From Verrucomicrobiota bacterium (GTDB lineage: Bacteria > Verrucomicrobiota > Verrucomicrobiia > Limisphaerales > SXTU01): a DNA stretch of 36,669 bases. Each line of letters starts with the position of its first letter. Position 1 is the first letter of the stretch. The notes below the pieces were generated by a model. That model saw only the letters and a program-made list of their open reading frames with translations, searched no databases and was not told the DNA's origin. The position numbers and the translations under genes are program-made. The DNA is taken from the NCBI GenBank assembly GCA_016235545.1, contig JACRKB010000163.1, positions 1-36,669 on the forward strand, given 5' to 3'. Positions 16,883 to 25,888 of the stretch are shown here, one piece after another.

Positions 16883-18073
16883 ATGATGACTCAATCGAGC
16901 AAAGTGCTAGTCAAGAACATGAACCAATCTGCCATGGCTCTGTCTGCGGTGCTCGCTTTCGTCCACGCGGCGCATGCGGCCGAGTCTCAATTCCAGTCTC
17001 CCGGCGTGCAGGACAAGTTGCCCGCCTTTTACGAGAAGCTGGCGTCGCGCATGGATTATCCGCTGTCGTGGTTGGGCGGCGGGCACGACAGCTACCCGGC
17101 CTGGCAGAAGCAGGCCCGGGCCAAGGTGGTGGAGTGCCTCCTCACCCCGCCGCCCGCCGCGCCGTTTGAGCCGAAGGTCATTGCCGAACAGGACCGCGGG
17201 AGCTACGTCGCCCGCAAGGTGGTGTTCAGCCTGACTGGTGACAGCCGCGTCCTGGCGCTGCTGCTCTTGCCCAAGTCCGCCGGGCCGCATCCCGCCGTGC
17301 TGCTGCTGCACGATCACGGTGCGAAGTTCGACATCGGCAAGGAAAAGGTCATCCAACCGTGGGACGAGTCGCCCGAGAAAATCGAGTCCGCGCGCAAATG
17401 GGTGGAGCGGAGTTACGGCAGCCGGTTCATCGGTGACGAACTCGCCCGGCGCGGTTACGTCTGCCTCGCCACGGACATGTTGAACTGGTCTGACCGCGGC
17501 GGTGGCGGTTACGAGCAGCAGCAGGCGGTGGCGGCGAACTTGTTGCAGTTTGGCACGTCCTTCGCCGGCCTGATCGCGCACGAAGACATGCGCGCGGCGG
17601 AGTTTCTTGCCAGCCAGGCCGAGGTTGACCCAAAGCGGATTGCAGCGATGGGCTTGTCCGTCGGTGCCTACCGGACATGGCAGCTAGCGGCGCTATCGGA
17701 TCGGATCGCGGCGGGCGTGTCGGTTTGCTGGATGGCCACGCGCAAAGCGTTGATGGTGCCGAAGAACAACGCGACCGGCGGGCAGTCTGCGTTCACGATG
17801 ATCCATCCAGGACTGGGCAACCAACTGGATTATCCCGACGTGGCCAGCATCGCCTGCCCGAAACCGATGATGTTTCTCGCCGGCCGGAAGGACGGATTGT
17901 TCCCCGTGTCCGCAGTGGAGGAGGCCTTTGCCAGGATGCGCCGCGTGTGGGAATCGCAACGTGCTGGCGCGAACCTTGAGTTGCGGCTCTGTGATGCTCC
18001 GCATGAATTCAACACCACCATGCAGGACGAAGCATTCACATGGCTTGCCGCACGGTTTCAACCGGCGAAGTGA
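16883..18073 (+). CDS. Secreted alpha/beta-hydrolase (acetyl-xylan-esterase-like)
   Basis: 396 residues from ATG 16883. A later ATG (16919) also precedes the hydrophobic signal, but the earlier start supplies the basic n-region (SSKVLVKN). The hydrolase fold is clear: HPAVLLLHDHGAKFD, then the nucleophile elbow GLSVGAYR (Ser259), AGRKDGLFP (Asp337) and DAPHEFN (His374). It resembles the Abhydrolase_7 / acetyl-xylan-esterase-like proteins common in PVC bacteria, which are expected to remove acetyl or other ester groups from plant or algal glycans in the periplasm. Directly follows the acyltransferase, probably in one transcript. Confidence 0.85.
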   Translation: MMTQSSKVLVKNMNQSAMALSAVLAFVHAAHAAESQFQSPGVQDKLPAFYEKLASRMDYPLSWLGGGHDSYPAWQKQARAKVVECLLTPPPAAPFEPKVIAEQDRGSYVARKVVFSLTGDSRVLALLLLPKSAGPHPAVLLLHDHGAKFDIGKEKVIQPWDESPEKIESARKWVERSYGSRFIGDELARRGYVCLATDMLNWSDRGGGGYEQQQAVAANLLQFGTSFAGLIAHEDMRAAEFLASQAEVDPKRIAAMGLSVGAYRTWQLAALSDRIAAGVSVCWMATRKALMVPKNNATGGQSAFTMIHPGLGNQLDYPDVASIACPKPMMFLAGRKDGLFPVSAVEEAFARMRRVWESQRAGANLELRLCDAPHEFNTTMQDEAFTWLAARFQPAK

Positions 18074-18298
18074 CGGCGCGACAAAGCCTGATAATCACAA
18101 CCGCATGACTGAATCACACATCATCGAAATGATGCTGTCTCTCATCAGCCGGTTCGTGGGGTCTCGATCGCGGGAAATCCCCCAAGGGATGCTTCCAAGG
18201 ACATCGGGACGCCGCATTCCTCTGCCAAAGCGAAACGCTTTTTTTGCGCAATGGTTGCTAACCGAACCACAGGCCGTGCCATAGTTTATCAGACAGAC

Positions 18299-19021
18299 AT
18301 GAAAAACCTCACCATCCACCGCCGGGCATCCCTTGCCTTCACGCTCATTGAACTGCTGGTGGTCATCGCCATCATCGCCATCCTTGCCGGGATGCTCCTG
18401 CCGGCGCTGGCAAAGGCGAAGTCGAAGGCCACGCAGGCCCACTGTTCCAACGCCCTCAAGCAGATTGGCACTGCGCTTACGCTTTACACGGGCGACTTCG
18501 AGGATCTCTTGCCCGGCGCAAATCCCTCCAATCCCGTCGGTCCCTCACAGTATGGGTTGGACATAGGGATGGGTGCCAGATACCGGAATGGTGACCCGGT
18601 CAATCAGCACCGCCAAATTATTTATTACATCCATCGGTATCTGGGAGAGGCGAACGTGACCGCAAATTTTCAGACAGCGAAGGTCTTTCAGTGTGCGGGA
18701 TTCTTGCGCTTGAAACAGGAAACCACTGGAACGCCGATCAACTACGGGAGGACGCAGCCTTACACCAATGGCTCCGTTTCATTCAACGGCACGCCGGCAC
18801 CCTTCGGAGGTGTAGCCCCCCGGCGCATCACGCAGCTTCAGGACATTGGGACGCCGTCGGATGTCTATTGCCTGAATGACGTGGACCAAGTCGGCAATCC
18901 TTCGAATGGCTTCAGCGGGCAGTTGCCAAGGTTCCCTGTTCATAACAGCGTGCGCAACGCCGCCTTCTTCGACACGCACGTGGAAGCCATCAAGGTGAAG
19001 CTTCCAAGTATCCCCTTTTAG
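18299..19021 (+). CDS. Prepilin-like protein with variant H-X9-D motif
   Basis: 240 residues from ATG 18299; 16 further upstream codons are open but would spoil the short basic leader ([13 protein letters not shown]). Cleavage is predicted as [21 protein letters not shown] after Ala13, with Glu at +5. The membrane helix leads to [24 protein letters not shown]. Near the end [13 protein letters not shown] corresponds to the H-X9-DG region with DT in place of DG. No secretion genes adjoin. The 225 bases upstream show no clear gene. The head shows little likeness to the other prepilin-like proteins here beyond the N-terminal helix. Confidence 0.85.
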   Translation: MKNLTIHRRASLAFTLIELLVVIAIIAILAGMLLPALAKAKSKATQAHCSNALKQIGTALTLYTGDFEDLLPGANPSNPVGPSQYGLDIGMGARYRNGDPVNQHRQIIYYIHRYLGEANVTANFQTAKVFQCAGFLRLKQETTGTPINYGRTQPYTNGSVSFNGTPAPFGGVAPRRITQLQDIGTPSDVYCLNDVDQVGNPSNGFSGQLPRFPVHNSVRNAAFFDTHVEAIKVKLPSIPF

Positions 19022-19100
19022 CTCGGGCGGTTTCCATCCAGTTCAGGTAACTCCCACGCAGCACACCGTTGCTCCACGCTTGCGGTGAGTTTTTCCATCC

Positions 19101-20210
19101 ATGACACCCCAGTCCTTCACGTCCAGCCGCCGCCAGCTACTGCGCCATTTCGCCGTCGCCGCGCTGCTCACCACTGTTCCGCTCTCACTAGGCGCAGCCA
19201 CGCTGCCCGCCGGATATTTGCCGCCGCTGCACGCCGGTGCCTTCACCATCGTCATCATACCAGACACACAGGGCTACGTCGGCAAAGGCACCAAGGCCAC
19301 CCCGACGCTCCAGTCGCCGGTCACCAACATCGTCTTCGCCAATCACGTCCGCTGGATACGGGAACACCTCCGCGAGCAGAACATCGCCTTCGTCAGCCAG
19401 GTCGGCGACATCGTGGATATTGACAACGAGACCCAGTGGCAGCTCGCCCGCCAGAACATGGACGTGCTCCACGGCCTCGTGCCTTACGGCATCGCCGTCG
19501 GCAACCACGACATGAAAGTCAGCGGCGATGCCGCGCTCTTTCAGCATTACTTCCCTGCGGAGCGATACCGCGGATTCAAGTGGTATGGCGGCACCTTCGA
19601 GCCCTCGAATGAGTGCGAAAAGCACTTCGGCAACAACGTGAACAGCTTCCAGCTCTTCTCGGCCGGAGGAATGGATTTTGTTTTCCTTCACCTCGAATGC
19701 AACGCGCCCGACCCGGTGCTCGCATGGGCCAGTGAAATCCTCAAACGCCATGTGAACCGCCGCGCTTTCATCTCCACCCACATGGATTTGGGCGTGATCG
19801 ACAAGCCGAAGACCGACGAGGGTTTCTCGAAAGACCCGCAGGGCCGGATGCGCTGGAGCAAAATCCATCGTGAGCGCGGCAACACCCCGGAGCAGATGTG
19901 GGAGAAACTCTACCGGAAGCACGCCAACCTTGGCTTCGTCTTTTGCGGCGACCAGAGCCGCGTGACCGCGCTGCACCTCACCGACATCGGCGACCACGGC
20001 AACACCGTCCATCGCCTCCTCTCCGACTACACGTCCAGCGGCCCGCTGCGCCTCTATCGCTTCCTCCCGGCGCAGGACACTGTGCAGGTCATCACCTACG
20101 ACACGACCATGCTCCAGATGACCGAGGCGACGAAATACAAGTCTGACCGCGCCTCGCACCAGTTCTCGGTGGAATACAGGATGAGCGGAGCCAGACCCTC
20201 CAGACTCTGA
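19101..20210 (+). CDS. Exported calcineurin-like metallophosphoesterase
   Basis: 369 residues. The N-terminus (SSRRQLLRHFAVAALLTTVPLSLGA) is a twin-arginine-like export signal. Metallophosphoesterase motifs appear in order: IIPDTQGY (Asp55), QVGDIVD (Asp103), VGNHDMK (Asn135-His136), FISTHMD and FVFCGDQS. Two metal ions and hydrolysis of a phosphoester are expected, acting in the periplasm; the substrate is unknown. Transcribed alone, 79 bases after the prepilin-like gene. The last residues (SGARPSRL) run into the repeat region that follows. Confidence 0.88.
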   Translation: MTPQSFTSSRRQLLRHFAVAALLTTVPLSLGAATLPAGYLPPLHAGAFTIVIIPDTQGYVGKGTKATPTLQSPVTNIVFANHVRWIREHLREQNIAFVSQVGDIVDIDNETQWQLARQNMDVLHGLVPYGIAVGNHDMKVSGDAALFQHYFPAERYRGFKWYGGTFEPSNECEKHFGNNVNSFQLFSAGGMDFVFLHLECNAPDPVLAWASEILKRHVNRRAFISTHMDLGVIDKPKTDEGFSKDPQGRMRWSKIHRERGNTPEQMWEKLYRKHANLGFVFCGDQSRVTALHLTDIGDHGNTVHRLLSDYTSSGPLRLYRFLPAQDTVQVITYDTTMLQMTEATKYKSDRASHQFSVEYRMSGARPSRL

Positions 20211-20263
20211 AATCCGCAGTTTTACCTCAACGGCCGCAAGTCAGGATTTGAGTTCCTCTCATT

Positions 20264-20589
20264 AGCGCCCGGCTTCAGCCGGGTGTTGAGGCACGACGGC
20301 CATCCGTTTCAATGGCTTTTGCCAACCGCATCGTCGGCCATCTGGGGTAAACCGTTGAACCCAAGAACCGCAATTGGCTCACGCAAAGGACGCGAAGGAC
20401 GCAACGCAGAAGGGCATTTTTGCCAAATGCAGGCACCGGCAGTCTTCACCCAACGGGTGAGATGTCGCGGTTTCAAAAGTCTTTTCCTTTGCGCCCTTTG
20501 CGCCCTTTGCGTGAGGTTCAACTGCGGAATCTAGGTTGAAACGGTTTGCCCTCGCGGCACTCGCTTTCATCCGGCTGAAGCCGGGTGCT
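20264..20589. repeat. Nested inverted repeats, CGCAAAG-type core
   Basis: Outer arms 20264-20284 and 20569-20589 are reverse complements in 19 of 21 positions, each a hairpin of the CCCGGCTTCAGCCGGG kind. Inside, 20378-20402 (CTCACGCAAAGGACGCGAAG and on) pairs with 20491-20515 in 22 of 25 positions. The flank AAACCGTTGAACCC (20349-20362) is related to the reverse complement of the segment near 20530-20545. A small hairpin CACCC-AAC-GGGTG sits in the loop (20448-20460). The architecture matches the elements at 15581-15702 and 27333-27540. Confidence 0.75.
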
Positions 20590-20795
20590 GATGAGATTTT
20601 GCATTGCGGTCAAAAGCTGGTTTGCGCCCCACTTCACTCAGCGGCGGCATCGGAAGGCTGTGGGCGTGACTTTTTTGTCCCGCAGTTCCTGGTGGGCGGG
20701 CGCAAAGAAGGAGCCGGAGCACCTCGCGAGGTTCCTTACCACTCCACCGAAGCTCATTCCGAAATTGTATGACCTGCGTGGCGGAACGGTCCTCG
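20590..20795. other. Intergenic remainder before the PAS-AraC gene
   Basis: No gene was recognised between the repeat element and the stop of the minus-strand regulator. A plus-strand frame crosses this stretch but runs through the repeat and into the regulator gene, and has no recognisable domain. A degraded gene fragment cannot be excluded. Confidence 0.5.
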
Positions 20796-21614
20796 CTATG
20801 TCAGCTTCTCCCGCAGGCGAAAGGCCGTCGGGGTCAGGCCCAAATCTTGCCGGAAATGGCGGCTGAAGGCGCTCTGGTCGGTGAACCCGCAGGCCATCCC
20901 TATCTCCGCAAGGCTCTGGTCGGTTTCTCGCAGCGCCCGGCATGCGGCCATGAGCCGGGTTTTGATCAGGAACCGTTGCGGCCCGACTCCGAACACGGCC
21001 TTGAACTTGCGTTCCATCTGCCGGGGCGACAACCCCACCAGTTGCGCCAGCGCCGTGATGGTGAGGTTCTCACGGTAGTTTTCCCGCAGGTGGTTCACTG
21101 CCTTGGCGATGCCGGGGAAGGGCGCGAGCAGCTTCGTCCGGCCCTCGTAGTTCTGCGAGAATCCCATGATGCCGATGATCTTTCCGGCGCGGGAACGGAT
21201 CGGCATCTTGTTGACGAGGAACCAGTCGGGCATCCCATCGCGGTCGAACCAGAGCTCCACCCGGTTGAGCAGCGGCTCACCCGTGGCGTAAATGTGTGCG
21301 TCGTCGTTCACGTATGCCTGCGCCATGTCGGCGGGATTCAGGTCGAAGTCCGTCATCCCGACGACCGAGTTTTCCTCTTCGATGTGATGAAGATCGCGCG
21401 TGGCCTGGCAGAGGAACATCAGCTCGCCCCGCCGGTTCTTCGCAAAGAAATAGACTCCCGGAATTGCGTCGAAAAGGCGGTGAAACAGCCAGGCGGGGTC
21501 AATCTGTTGCAGCCAGGCATCGCGCTTTTCTGCGCGTGCCCGGCACTCCGCCTGGGTCGGTTTCGCCGACGGTTTGCGCCAGGAGACGGGGGTGTGCAGT
21601 GTCGCTTTTTGCAT
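20796..21614 (-). CDS. PAS-AraC transcriptional regulator
   Basis: 272 residues from ATG 21614. Residues about 40-155 form a PAS domain (IPGVYFFAKNRRGELMFLCQA, then VGMTDFDLNPADMAQAYVNDD and MPIRSRAGKIIGIMGFSQ). Residues about 170-272 are the AraC double helix-turn-helix (LTITALAQLVGLSPRQMERKFKAVFG, then LAEIGMACGFTDQSAFSRHFRQDLG). A cytoplasmic PAS sensor on an AraC binder is common in Verrucomicrobiota. It is divergent from the duplicated prepilin-lipoprotein cassette across 95 bases, and so is the best candidate for its regulator. No ligand can be named. Confidence 0.92.
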   Translation of the reverse strand: MQKATLHTPVSWRKPSAKPTQAECRARAEKRDAWLQQIDPAWLFHRLFDAIPGVYFFAKNRRGELMFLCQATRDLHHIEEENSVVGMTDFDLNPADMAQAYVNDDAHIYATGEPLLNRVELWFDRDGMPDWFLVNKMPIRSRAGKIIGIMGFSQNYEGRTKLLAPFPGIAKAVNHLRENYRENLTITALAQLVGLSPRQMERKFKAVFGVGPQRFLIKTRLMAACRALRETDQSLAEIGMACGFTDQSAFSRHFRQDLGLTPTAFRLREKLT

Positions 21615-21709
21615 AAACTTTGTCGCAATCGCTCAAGACATATGTTGCGGCGAGAGTAGCCTCCACCACACAGATCAAGCAACCCAGCAACCGCAGCACC
21701 AACAACCCT

Positions 21710-22609
21710 ATGAAAACAGCCGCCCGATCCGCCAGCAAACCCCGTCGGGGCTTCACCCTCATCGAACTCCTCGTCGTCATCGCGATCATCGCCATTCTTG
21801 CAGCGATGCTGCTGCCGGCGCTCTCCAAGGCCAAGCTCCGCGGCGCGGGCGCGGCTTGCATGAGCAACACCAAACAAGTTGGAACCGGCATGCTGATGTA
21901 TATGGCGGACAACGACGCCAAGATGGCTTACGCAAGGATACAAGCCGGCAGTTCGCTTGCGAATGCCCAGATGATGACATGGGACGATTTGATTTCCTCC
22001 TATTTGGGCGTGAATTTATCCATCGCTGAGCAGTGGGCGATAGTGAATCAGAGAGCCAGCAAGGTGCTGGCGTGTCCGTCGGACAAAAACGACGTTCTCC
22101 GTGCCAGTGATCGGGCGGCGGCGGACGCTGCCGGTCTCAAATATTCCCGCCGCACCTACACCATGCCCATGTATCAGAATGGATCCCAAGCCGTGGAGTG
22201 GCCTCCGAGCCCGGACTCGCAAACGGGCGTCGGCCTCAATTGGCCCAGCCTTGGCATTTCATGGAACACTGCCGACTCCGCGACCATCACGGCTGCAGGA
22301 CCGAAGCCCAGCAACCAAGCTTCAATCCGAGAGGGCTTCCTAAACGACCCGACCGGCACCATCATGAACACCGAGTATTTTCATGTGGACAACGTCGCCG
22401 GCTACGCTGAGCGCGCTGTGATTAAGGACCCCGCCGGCCAATACGCCGACCCGGGCAGTGTTTTCATGTATAACAAGAATGCTCACCACGGATTGGACAT
22501 GTATAACTACGTCTTCGCTGACGGGCACAGCCAGTTTCTGAAGTCCAAGGACACTTCCCGCACCCTTTTGGTGCGCGAGGGCATGTGGAGCATCCGTGCT
22601 GGAGACTGA
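21710..22609 (+). CDS. Prepilin-like protein, cassette copy 1
   Basis: 299 residues from ATG 21710; the frame is open to 21620, but the basic leader [14 protein letters not shown] fits a class III signal only from this ATG. Cleavage after Gly14 gives [28 protein letters not shown]. The head has [21 protein letters not shown], a CPSDKN segment, and near the C-terminus [13 protein letters not shown] and [15 protein letters not shown], an H-X10-DG variant of the prepilin-processing motif. Paralogue of 23105-24055. Probably anchored in the inner membrane or assembled into a pseudopilus; no assembly genes are in the window. The first gene after the divergent PAS-AraC regulator. Confidence 0.88.
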   Translation: MKTAARSASKPRRGFTLIELLVVIAIIAILAAMLLPALSKAKLRGAGAACMSNTKQVGTGMLMYMADNDAKMAYARIQAGSSLANAQMMTWDDLISSYLGVNLSIAEQWAIVNQRASKVLACPSDKNDVLRASDRAAADAAGLKYSRRTYTMPMYQNGSQAVEWPPSPDSQTGVGLNWPSLGISWNTADSATITAAGPKPSNQASIREGFLNDPTGTIMNTEYFHVDNVAGYAERAVIKDPAGQYADPGSVFMYNKNAHHGLDMYNYVFADGHSQFLKSKDTSRTLLVREGMWSIRAGD

Positions 22610-22646
22610 GTTGGGTTGAAGCTCGCAGCTATTCCTTCGTAAGCTT

Positions 22647-23015
22647 GTGCGCCGCCCCATCCTCCATCTCTTGCTTGCCGTCGCAGTGGTTTTGACTACG
22701 GCTGGTTGTCGTCGGAAACGGTCGGCTGCAACCACTGGACCCACAGACGTCGAGGTCGTGACACCCGAATCCGCGCCACCTCCGGACAGTGCTCCGAAGG
22801 GTGGTGCATCTGCGGTCGCACTTTCAGAAGAGGGAAAAAGGATGGATCCAATGAAAGTAGCCAAAGCTGATTTTGAGCGGGCCATTGATCGATTCAAGGA
22901 GGATAACAACCGCTGGCCCAAGAGCCTCGCCGAAGCCGGCGCAAACAGGATTCCGCTGCCCCCGGGCAAGCAGGCGAGCTACAATCCCACCACGGGCATA
23001 GTCACCATCAAGTGA
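22647..23015 (+). CDS. Small lipoprotein with pseudopilin-like head, copy 1
   Basis: 122 residues from a GTG start 37 bases after the prepilin stop. A lipobox is visible (VLTTAGC), so Cys20 is likely lipidated. A Pro/Ser-rich spacer follows, then [25 protein letters not shown] and [21 protein letters not shown]. The helix followed by a RxPxSL turn and a short terminal hairpin resembles the soluble part of GspG-type pseudopilins (compare the AxxxYxxxxxxYPT pattern). The paralogue at 24065-24481 shares the last 30 residues almost exactly. Membrane lipoprotein, function unknown; presumably works with the adjacent prepilin-like protein. Confidence 0.8.
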   Translation: MRRPILHLLLAVAVVLTTAGCRRKRSAATTGPTDVEVVTPESAPPPDSAPKGGASAVALSEEGKRMDPMKVAKADFERAIDRFKEDNNRWPKSLAEAGANRIPLPPGKQASYNPTTGIVTIK

Positions 23016-23104
23016 TGGGGAGCACCATGAGCGCAATTGCCACGACGAGTTCTCAGAAGTTAGATTCAATGACCAGCAACCAGACAACATCAACAACCAA
23101 CCGT

Positions 23105-24055
23105 ATGAACACAGCCACTCGATTCCGCAGCAAGACTCGTCGGGGCTTCACCCTCATCGAACTCCTCGTCGTCATCGCGATCATCGCCATCCTTGCCGGG
23201 ATGCTGCTGCCCGTGCTCTCCAAAGCCAAGTTGCGCGGGCATGGAGCAGTGTGCTTGAGCAATTTGAAGCAGATAGGCACAGCGCAGCATTTGTATATGG
23301 ATGATGGCGACGGGAAGGTGGCCTACGCGATTATCGAGCAACCGAGTGCCAATCCGTTGACAATTCAAGTGATGACTTGGGATGATCTGATTTCGCCTTA
23401 CTTGGGAATCAAGTTGACTGAGGCCGAGCAGTGGTTCGCCCTGAATCAGAAAGCTGGCAATATTTTCAAGTGTCCATCCGACCAGAATCCGGTCTTCCGC
23501 AGCACGACTCAGGCGTTTCTCAGCACGGTCAATCCGCCCCTCCAATATGTGCGTCGCTCCTTCACGATGCCTGGGTATCAGAATAACGCAGCGTCGGACA
23601 TCATCGGCGGTGTGATCCCATGGCCTCCCTCGCCGGATGCCCAGACAGGAATGGGGTTGGGTTATGATACGACCCAACCGGGTGCCACCGTCGGCGGATG
23701 GAACCCGGTGGATGGCACCATTTCCGCCGCCAACCGCCCAAGGAACCAAATGGCATTGCGCCAAAGCATGCTCAATGACGCCGCTGGCACCATTATGAAC
23801 ACGGAGTATTTCCACGTGGACAACGTCGCGGGCTTCGGAGATCGAGCCTACCTGCGGAACGCTGCCGGCCATTATCCCACGGGCGCGTCTCCAACGGCTG
23901 GCTGGACCTACAACAAGGAGAGGCATCACGGCTTGGACAGATACGACTATTTGTTTGCAGACGGCCACGGTGCACAGCTCAAGGCTCAAGAGACAGTGAC
24001 AAATCCCAACATGAATCTGCGCACCGGAATGTGGACCATTCGCGCTGGCGACTAA
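23105..24055 (+). CDS. Prepilin-like protein, cassette copy 2
   Basis: 316 residues from ATG 23105, chosen because the leader [14 protein letters not shown] matches that of copy 1; the frame is open from 23012 and would overlap the lipoprotein gene. Cleavage after Gly14 before [18 protein letters not shown]. Shared with copy 1: [47 protein letters not shown], and [28 protein letters not shown] (H-X10-DG). The middle contains an insertion with [21 protein letters not shown] relative to copy 1. Ends GMWTIRAGD, against GMWSIRAGD in copy 1. Confidence 0.88.
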   Translation: MNTATRFRSKTRRGFTLIELLVVIAIIAILAGMLLPVLSKAKLRGHGAVCLSNLKQIGTAQHLYMDDGDGKVAYAIIEQPSANPLTIQVMTWDDLISPYLGIKLTEAEQWFALNQKAGNIFKCPSDQNPVFRSTTQAFLSTVNPPLQYVRRSFTMPGYQNNAASDIIGGVIPWPPSPDAQTGMGLGYDTTQPGATVGGWNPVDGTISAANRPRNQMALRQSMLNDAAGTIMNTEYFHVDNVAGFGDRAYLRNAAGHYPTGASPTAGWTYNKERHHGLDRYDYLFADGHGAQLKAQETVTNPNMNLRTGMWTIRAGD

Positions 24056-24064
24056 TCTTCACTC

Positions 24065-24481
24065 ATGAAACAATTCTGGTTTCTCACCTTCCTCTCCGCG
24101 GTGGTAGTAGCGTCGTCCGCTTGTCGGAAACGCGCCAAAAATCCGACGCCTGAGCCTGGGGCAGTCGCTCCGGCCGCTGAGGCGACCGCAGCGGGAGAAC
24201 AGGCAGCCCCTGCCCCGGCCAGTGAGCCTCCAGCCGCCGCTCCGGCGTCGAAGACTGCCGGCAGCGTGGAGGTTAACGGAGTCACTTACTCGTTTGCCAA
24301 CGACCCCGCCAGTGTGATTAAGCGGGCCAACGCCACCTACAGCCTGCAGATTGACAAGTTCTACGAAAAGAAGGGCCGCTTCCCAACTTCGCTGGCCGAA
24401 GCTGGCCTCACTCAGGTGCCTCTGCCCCCGGGCAGGCAAGCCAGCTACAATCCCACCACGGGAATCGTCACGATCAAGTGA
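24065..24481 (+). CDS. Small lipoprotein with pseudopilin-like head, copy 2
   Basis: 138 residues from an ATG 9 bases after the prepilin stop. Signal and lipobox-like end MKQFWFLTFLSAVVVASSAC suggest lipidation at Cys20. A long Ala/Pro-rich linker (about residues 28-65) is followed by VNGVTYSFANDPASVIKRAN, a helix (SLQIDKFYEKKGRFPTSLAEAGL) and [21 protein letters not shown]. The head again looks like a GspG-type pseudopilin head, here placed on a lipid anchor with a flexible linker. Paralogue of 22647-23015, with a longer linker and an added beta segment. Confidence 0.83.
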   Translation: MKQFWFLTFLSAVVVASSACRKRAKNPTPEPGAVAPAAEATAAGEQAAPAPASEPPAAAPASKTAGSVEVNGVTYSFANDPASVIKRANATYSLQIDKFYEKKGRFPTSLAEAGLTQVPLPPGRQASYNPTTGIVTIK

Positions 24482-24541
24482 CCCGAGAGCACTGGGCGCA
24501 AGTGTGTCCCGAGTTGCTCCCCTCTCCTGCCTCGTGCCAAT

Positions 24542-25801
24542 ATGACCAAGAACCTGCGGTTCCACCTCCTTGTCCTGGCCGCGATGCTCCTGCCCTTTGG
24601 CGGCGGTGCCGCAGCTGCCGAGCGTCCCTTCCACACAGCAGAACTCATCTTCCCGCTTGAGCACTGGCACAATCACGGCTCCTGCATCGTCGAGGCTCCG
24701 AATGGCGACTTGATCGTCTGCTGGTTCCACGGCTCCGGCGAGCGCAAGGAGGACGATGTGAAGATCGAAGGCGCGCGGCTGCGCAAAGGCGCGAAGGCTT
24801 GGGGCGCGCGCTTCACCATGGCCGACACGCCCGGCTATCCCGACACCAACTGCTGCCTGTTCATTGATCCGCAGGGCCGCCTCTGGCTCATGTGGCCCAC
24901 GATCCTCGCCAACACATGGGAATCCGCGCTGATGAAGTATCGCATCGCCTCCGACTACCTGCGCGACGGCCCGCCGCGTTGGGAAGTGAACGAGGTCATG
25001 CACGTCACTCCCGGGCCGGAGTTCGGCCACGCGATCACCAATGTCACCGAGCGCGCAGCGGCCACGTTCGGCGCTTCCTCACCCGGCGCGGAGCACGGCC
25101 AGCGTCTCGCGGCGTGGGTCGCATCTCTGCGCCTGCAGGCCGCCGACAAGCTCACGCGCCGCCTTGGCTGGTTCACCCGCGCGCACCCCTTCGTGCTCGA
25201 CGGCAAGCGGCTCATCGTTCCGCTCTACTCGGACGGCTTCTCCGTTTCGCTGATGAACATCTCCGACGACTGGGGCCAGACCTGGCACACCAGCGCGCCG
25301 ATCATCGGCCTGGGAAACATCCAGCCCAGCATCGTCCAGCGGAAGGACGGCTCGCTCTACACCCTCATGCGCGACAACGGCCCGCCCCCCAAGCGCCTGA
25401 TGCAAAGCGAGTCTCGCGACCGTGGCGAGACGTGGTCCCCCGTGACCGACAGCGAGCATCCCAACTCCGGCTGCGGCGCGGAGATCACCTCCCTGCGGAA
25501 CGGTCATTGGATGCTCATCAACAACGACACCGAGCGGGGCCGCCACAGCCTCGCTGTGTCTATCTCAGATGACGAGGGCAAGACTTGGAAGTGGAAGCGC
25601 CACCTTGAGCTGACCGCTGAGGATGCGGGCCGCTACCATTATCCCAGCATCATGCAGGCAAAGGACGGCACGCTGCACGCCAGCTACAGCTATCACGTCG
25701 AAAAGAACGCGCCGAAGGACGCTCAAGGCCGGCCCATCGCCAAGGCCATCAAGCACGCCCACTTCAACGAGGCGTGGGTCCAGCAGGGCGACCCGCGCTG
25801 A
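24542..25801 (+). CDS. Secreted sialidase-like BNR-repeat protein
   Basis: 419 residues. Signal peptide RFHLLVLAAMLLPFGGGAAAAE. Three Asp-box sequences are visible: SDDWGQTW (241-248), SRDRGETW (291-298) and SDDEGKTW (342-349), typical of the six-bladed sialidase propeller (BNR_2). EAPNGDLIVCWFHGSGERKEDDVKIEGARL and VSLMNISDDWG fit exo-alpha-sialidase-family proteins of PVC bacteria, many of which are annotated only by fold. The substrate could be sialic acid or another sugar acid. Preceded by the lipoprotein (60 bases) and followed by the PhoPQ-related gene (87 bases), so it may share a transcript with both. Confidence 0.85.
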   Translation: MTKNLRFHLLVLAAMLLPFGGGAAAAERPFHTAELIFPLEHWHNHGSCIVEAPNGDLIVCWFHGSGERKEDDVKIEGARLRKGAKAWGARFTMADTPGYPDTNCCLFIDPQGRLWLMWPTILANTWESALMKYRIASDYLRDGPPRWEVNEVMHVTPGPEFGHAITNVTERAAATFGASSPGAEHGQRLAAWVASLRLQAADKLTRRLGWFTRAHPFVLDGKRLIVPLYSDGFSVSLMNISDDWGQTWHTSAPIIGLGNIQPSIVQRKDGSLYTLMRDNGPPPKRLMQSESRDRGETWSPVTDSEHPNSGCGAEITSLRNGHWMLINNDTERGRHSLAVSISDDEGKTWKWKRHLELTAEDAGRYHYPSIMQAKDGTLHASYSYHVEKNAPKDAQGRPIAKAIKHAHFNEAWVQQGDPR

Positions 25802-25888
25802 CCCGGGAGTTTCACCGAACATCCGCCCGTTCTCCCGTCCCCGTCCTGAAGGAATAATCTTCGCCATCCTCGCACCACCACAAACCCC

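Larger units (their letters stand above)
21710..24481 (+). repeat. Tandem duplication of a prepilin + lipoprotein cassette
   Basis: Two successive gene pairs have the same order: prepilin-like gene then small lipoprotein gene (21710/22647 and 23105/24065). The prepilin starts lie 1395 bases apart and the lipoprotein starts 1418 bases apart. Both proteins of each pair are clearly paralogous, and the A/C-rich stretch just before each prepilin ATG is also similar. This indicates an old tandem duplication with later divergence. Confidence 0.85.

Noticed and set aside
20585-20866. 93-residue plus-strand frame that might be a gene remnant
   Set aside because: It begins in the repeat arm and ends inside the PAS-AraC gene; no family likeness.
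21615-21709. Sigma-70 promoter between the PAS-AraC and prepilin-like genes
   Set aside because: TTGTCG and CATATG-like hexamers are present but spaced about 13 bases apart, too short for a normal promoter.
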